Shown one piece after another: positions 32,655-33,266 of a DNA stretch of 33,266 nucleotides; position 1 is the first letter of the stretch, and every line of letters starts with the position of its first letter. The notes under the pieces were generated by a model. The model made no database searches and was not told the DNA's origin. It was given only the letters and a program-made list of their open reading frames with translations. Location of the stretch: NCBI GenBank assembly GCA_004352715.1, contig SCFE01000053.1, forward strand, positions 681,707 through 714,972, written 5' to 3'. Origin of the DNA: Hofstenia miamia. Taxonomy: Eukaryota; Xenacoelomorpha; Acoela. A program made the position numbers and the translations under genes.

Positions 32655-33266
32655 GTAATAATAATAATAAGAGTCAAAGCAATATATTTGCTAAAAAGTT
32701 ACAATTAATCTACAAACGAAATATGAAATATATAATAATAAATTTGTGTGTGTTTCTATGTATGTGGTGAGCTCAGTGTAAAAAATCAGTAAATGTGCTT
32801 AGTATGTTTGTGTCTCCGATTGTCTTTTGCCGATGTAAAAGTGCACATTTTAATTTTTTTCTAAATTTTTTGTAATTTTTTTCGACTCTAGTCTCATTAT
32901 CTAAATCATTCCAAATATTAGAAGCTGCTTGATGAAAACTAGGATAGGAAATATGGCTCCAAATAAACATATGTTATCGAGGATTTACTTTAAGTAATCA
33001 TCAAGAAAAGAAATTGATTGTCGGCCATATTTATACTTAAATAAAATTGAAGCTGCATGGAATTGTACTTGATATAGCGGGGATAATATGTTATACTTTC
33101 GTCTGTATTCACTAACATGATCATACTTACGTGCAAAATTTAATGTTTTTATTGACCAATTAAAATTTTTTGATAATAAATAGCGGCTTTTTGTATTAAA
33201 ATTAATAAATAAAAATGAACAATAATGTAGTTGCGATAAGCAAAATGCATGCAATAGCTGAATGTG
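32655..33266 (-). mobile_element. LINE 3' end (family B, copy 2), runs off the window
   Basis: On the minus strand two open frames, 33254-32985 and 32970-32773, encode the C-terminal part of a LINE reverse transcriptase: LHYCSFLFINF, NILSPLYQVQFHAASILFKY, then SFHQAASNIWNDLDNE and NYKKFRKKLKCALLH. A stop after DDYLK separates them. An ATT tail (32655-32671) closes the 3' end. It is the longest of three family B copies in the window and its 5' part lies beyond the edge. Confidence 0.85.

Overview
The window looks like a draft scaffold from an AT-rich invertebrate animal genome. The evidence is a spliced gene with GT...AG introns, long TA, CT and ATT microsatellites, and fragments of several animal transposon classes: hAT, piggyBac-like and Tc1/mariner DNA transposons, Helitron, and non-LTR retrotransposons. 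No operons, ribosome-binding sites, tRNA, rRNA or CRISPR were seen. Six N runs (10 to 1000 bases) and two single Ns interrupt it. The species cannot be named from the sequence.

Layout. 1-8650 is non-coding and holds two copies of one hAT-type miniature element: an old copy at 3152-3464 and a young copy at 5455-5802. The young copy sits inside a second dispersed element. A retrotransposon tail lies at 6547-6676. 8735-16694 carries the only host gene I can support, a six-exon plus-strand gene of at least 759 codons for an unrecognised coiled-coil protein. Its introns contain a piggyBac-like miniature element (12535-12765), a hairpin repeat tied to microsatellites (13276-13356), and a 936-bp hAT element with a perfect 8-bp target duplication (14767-15702).

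17667-33266 is mobile-element debris: an endonuclease module of a non-LTR element (17667-18235), a LINE reverse transcriptase remnant (20400-21420), three further LINE 3' ends (21421-21890, 23023-23633, 32655-33266), a broken Tc1/mariner transposase (about 24820-25660), a minus-strand reverse transcriptase remnant (26840-27650), a short Helitron (28693-29224), and a Tc1/mariner element with intact ends and a TA duplication (31435-32195). 29225-31432 is AT-rich sequence with nothing recognised.

No multi-gene system is visible. The items that best repay a second look are the unrecognised gene, in which every readable intron is phase 0, the hAT insertion in its last intron, and the young/old pair of hAT miniature elements, whose differences fit CpG decay.
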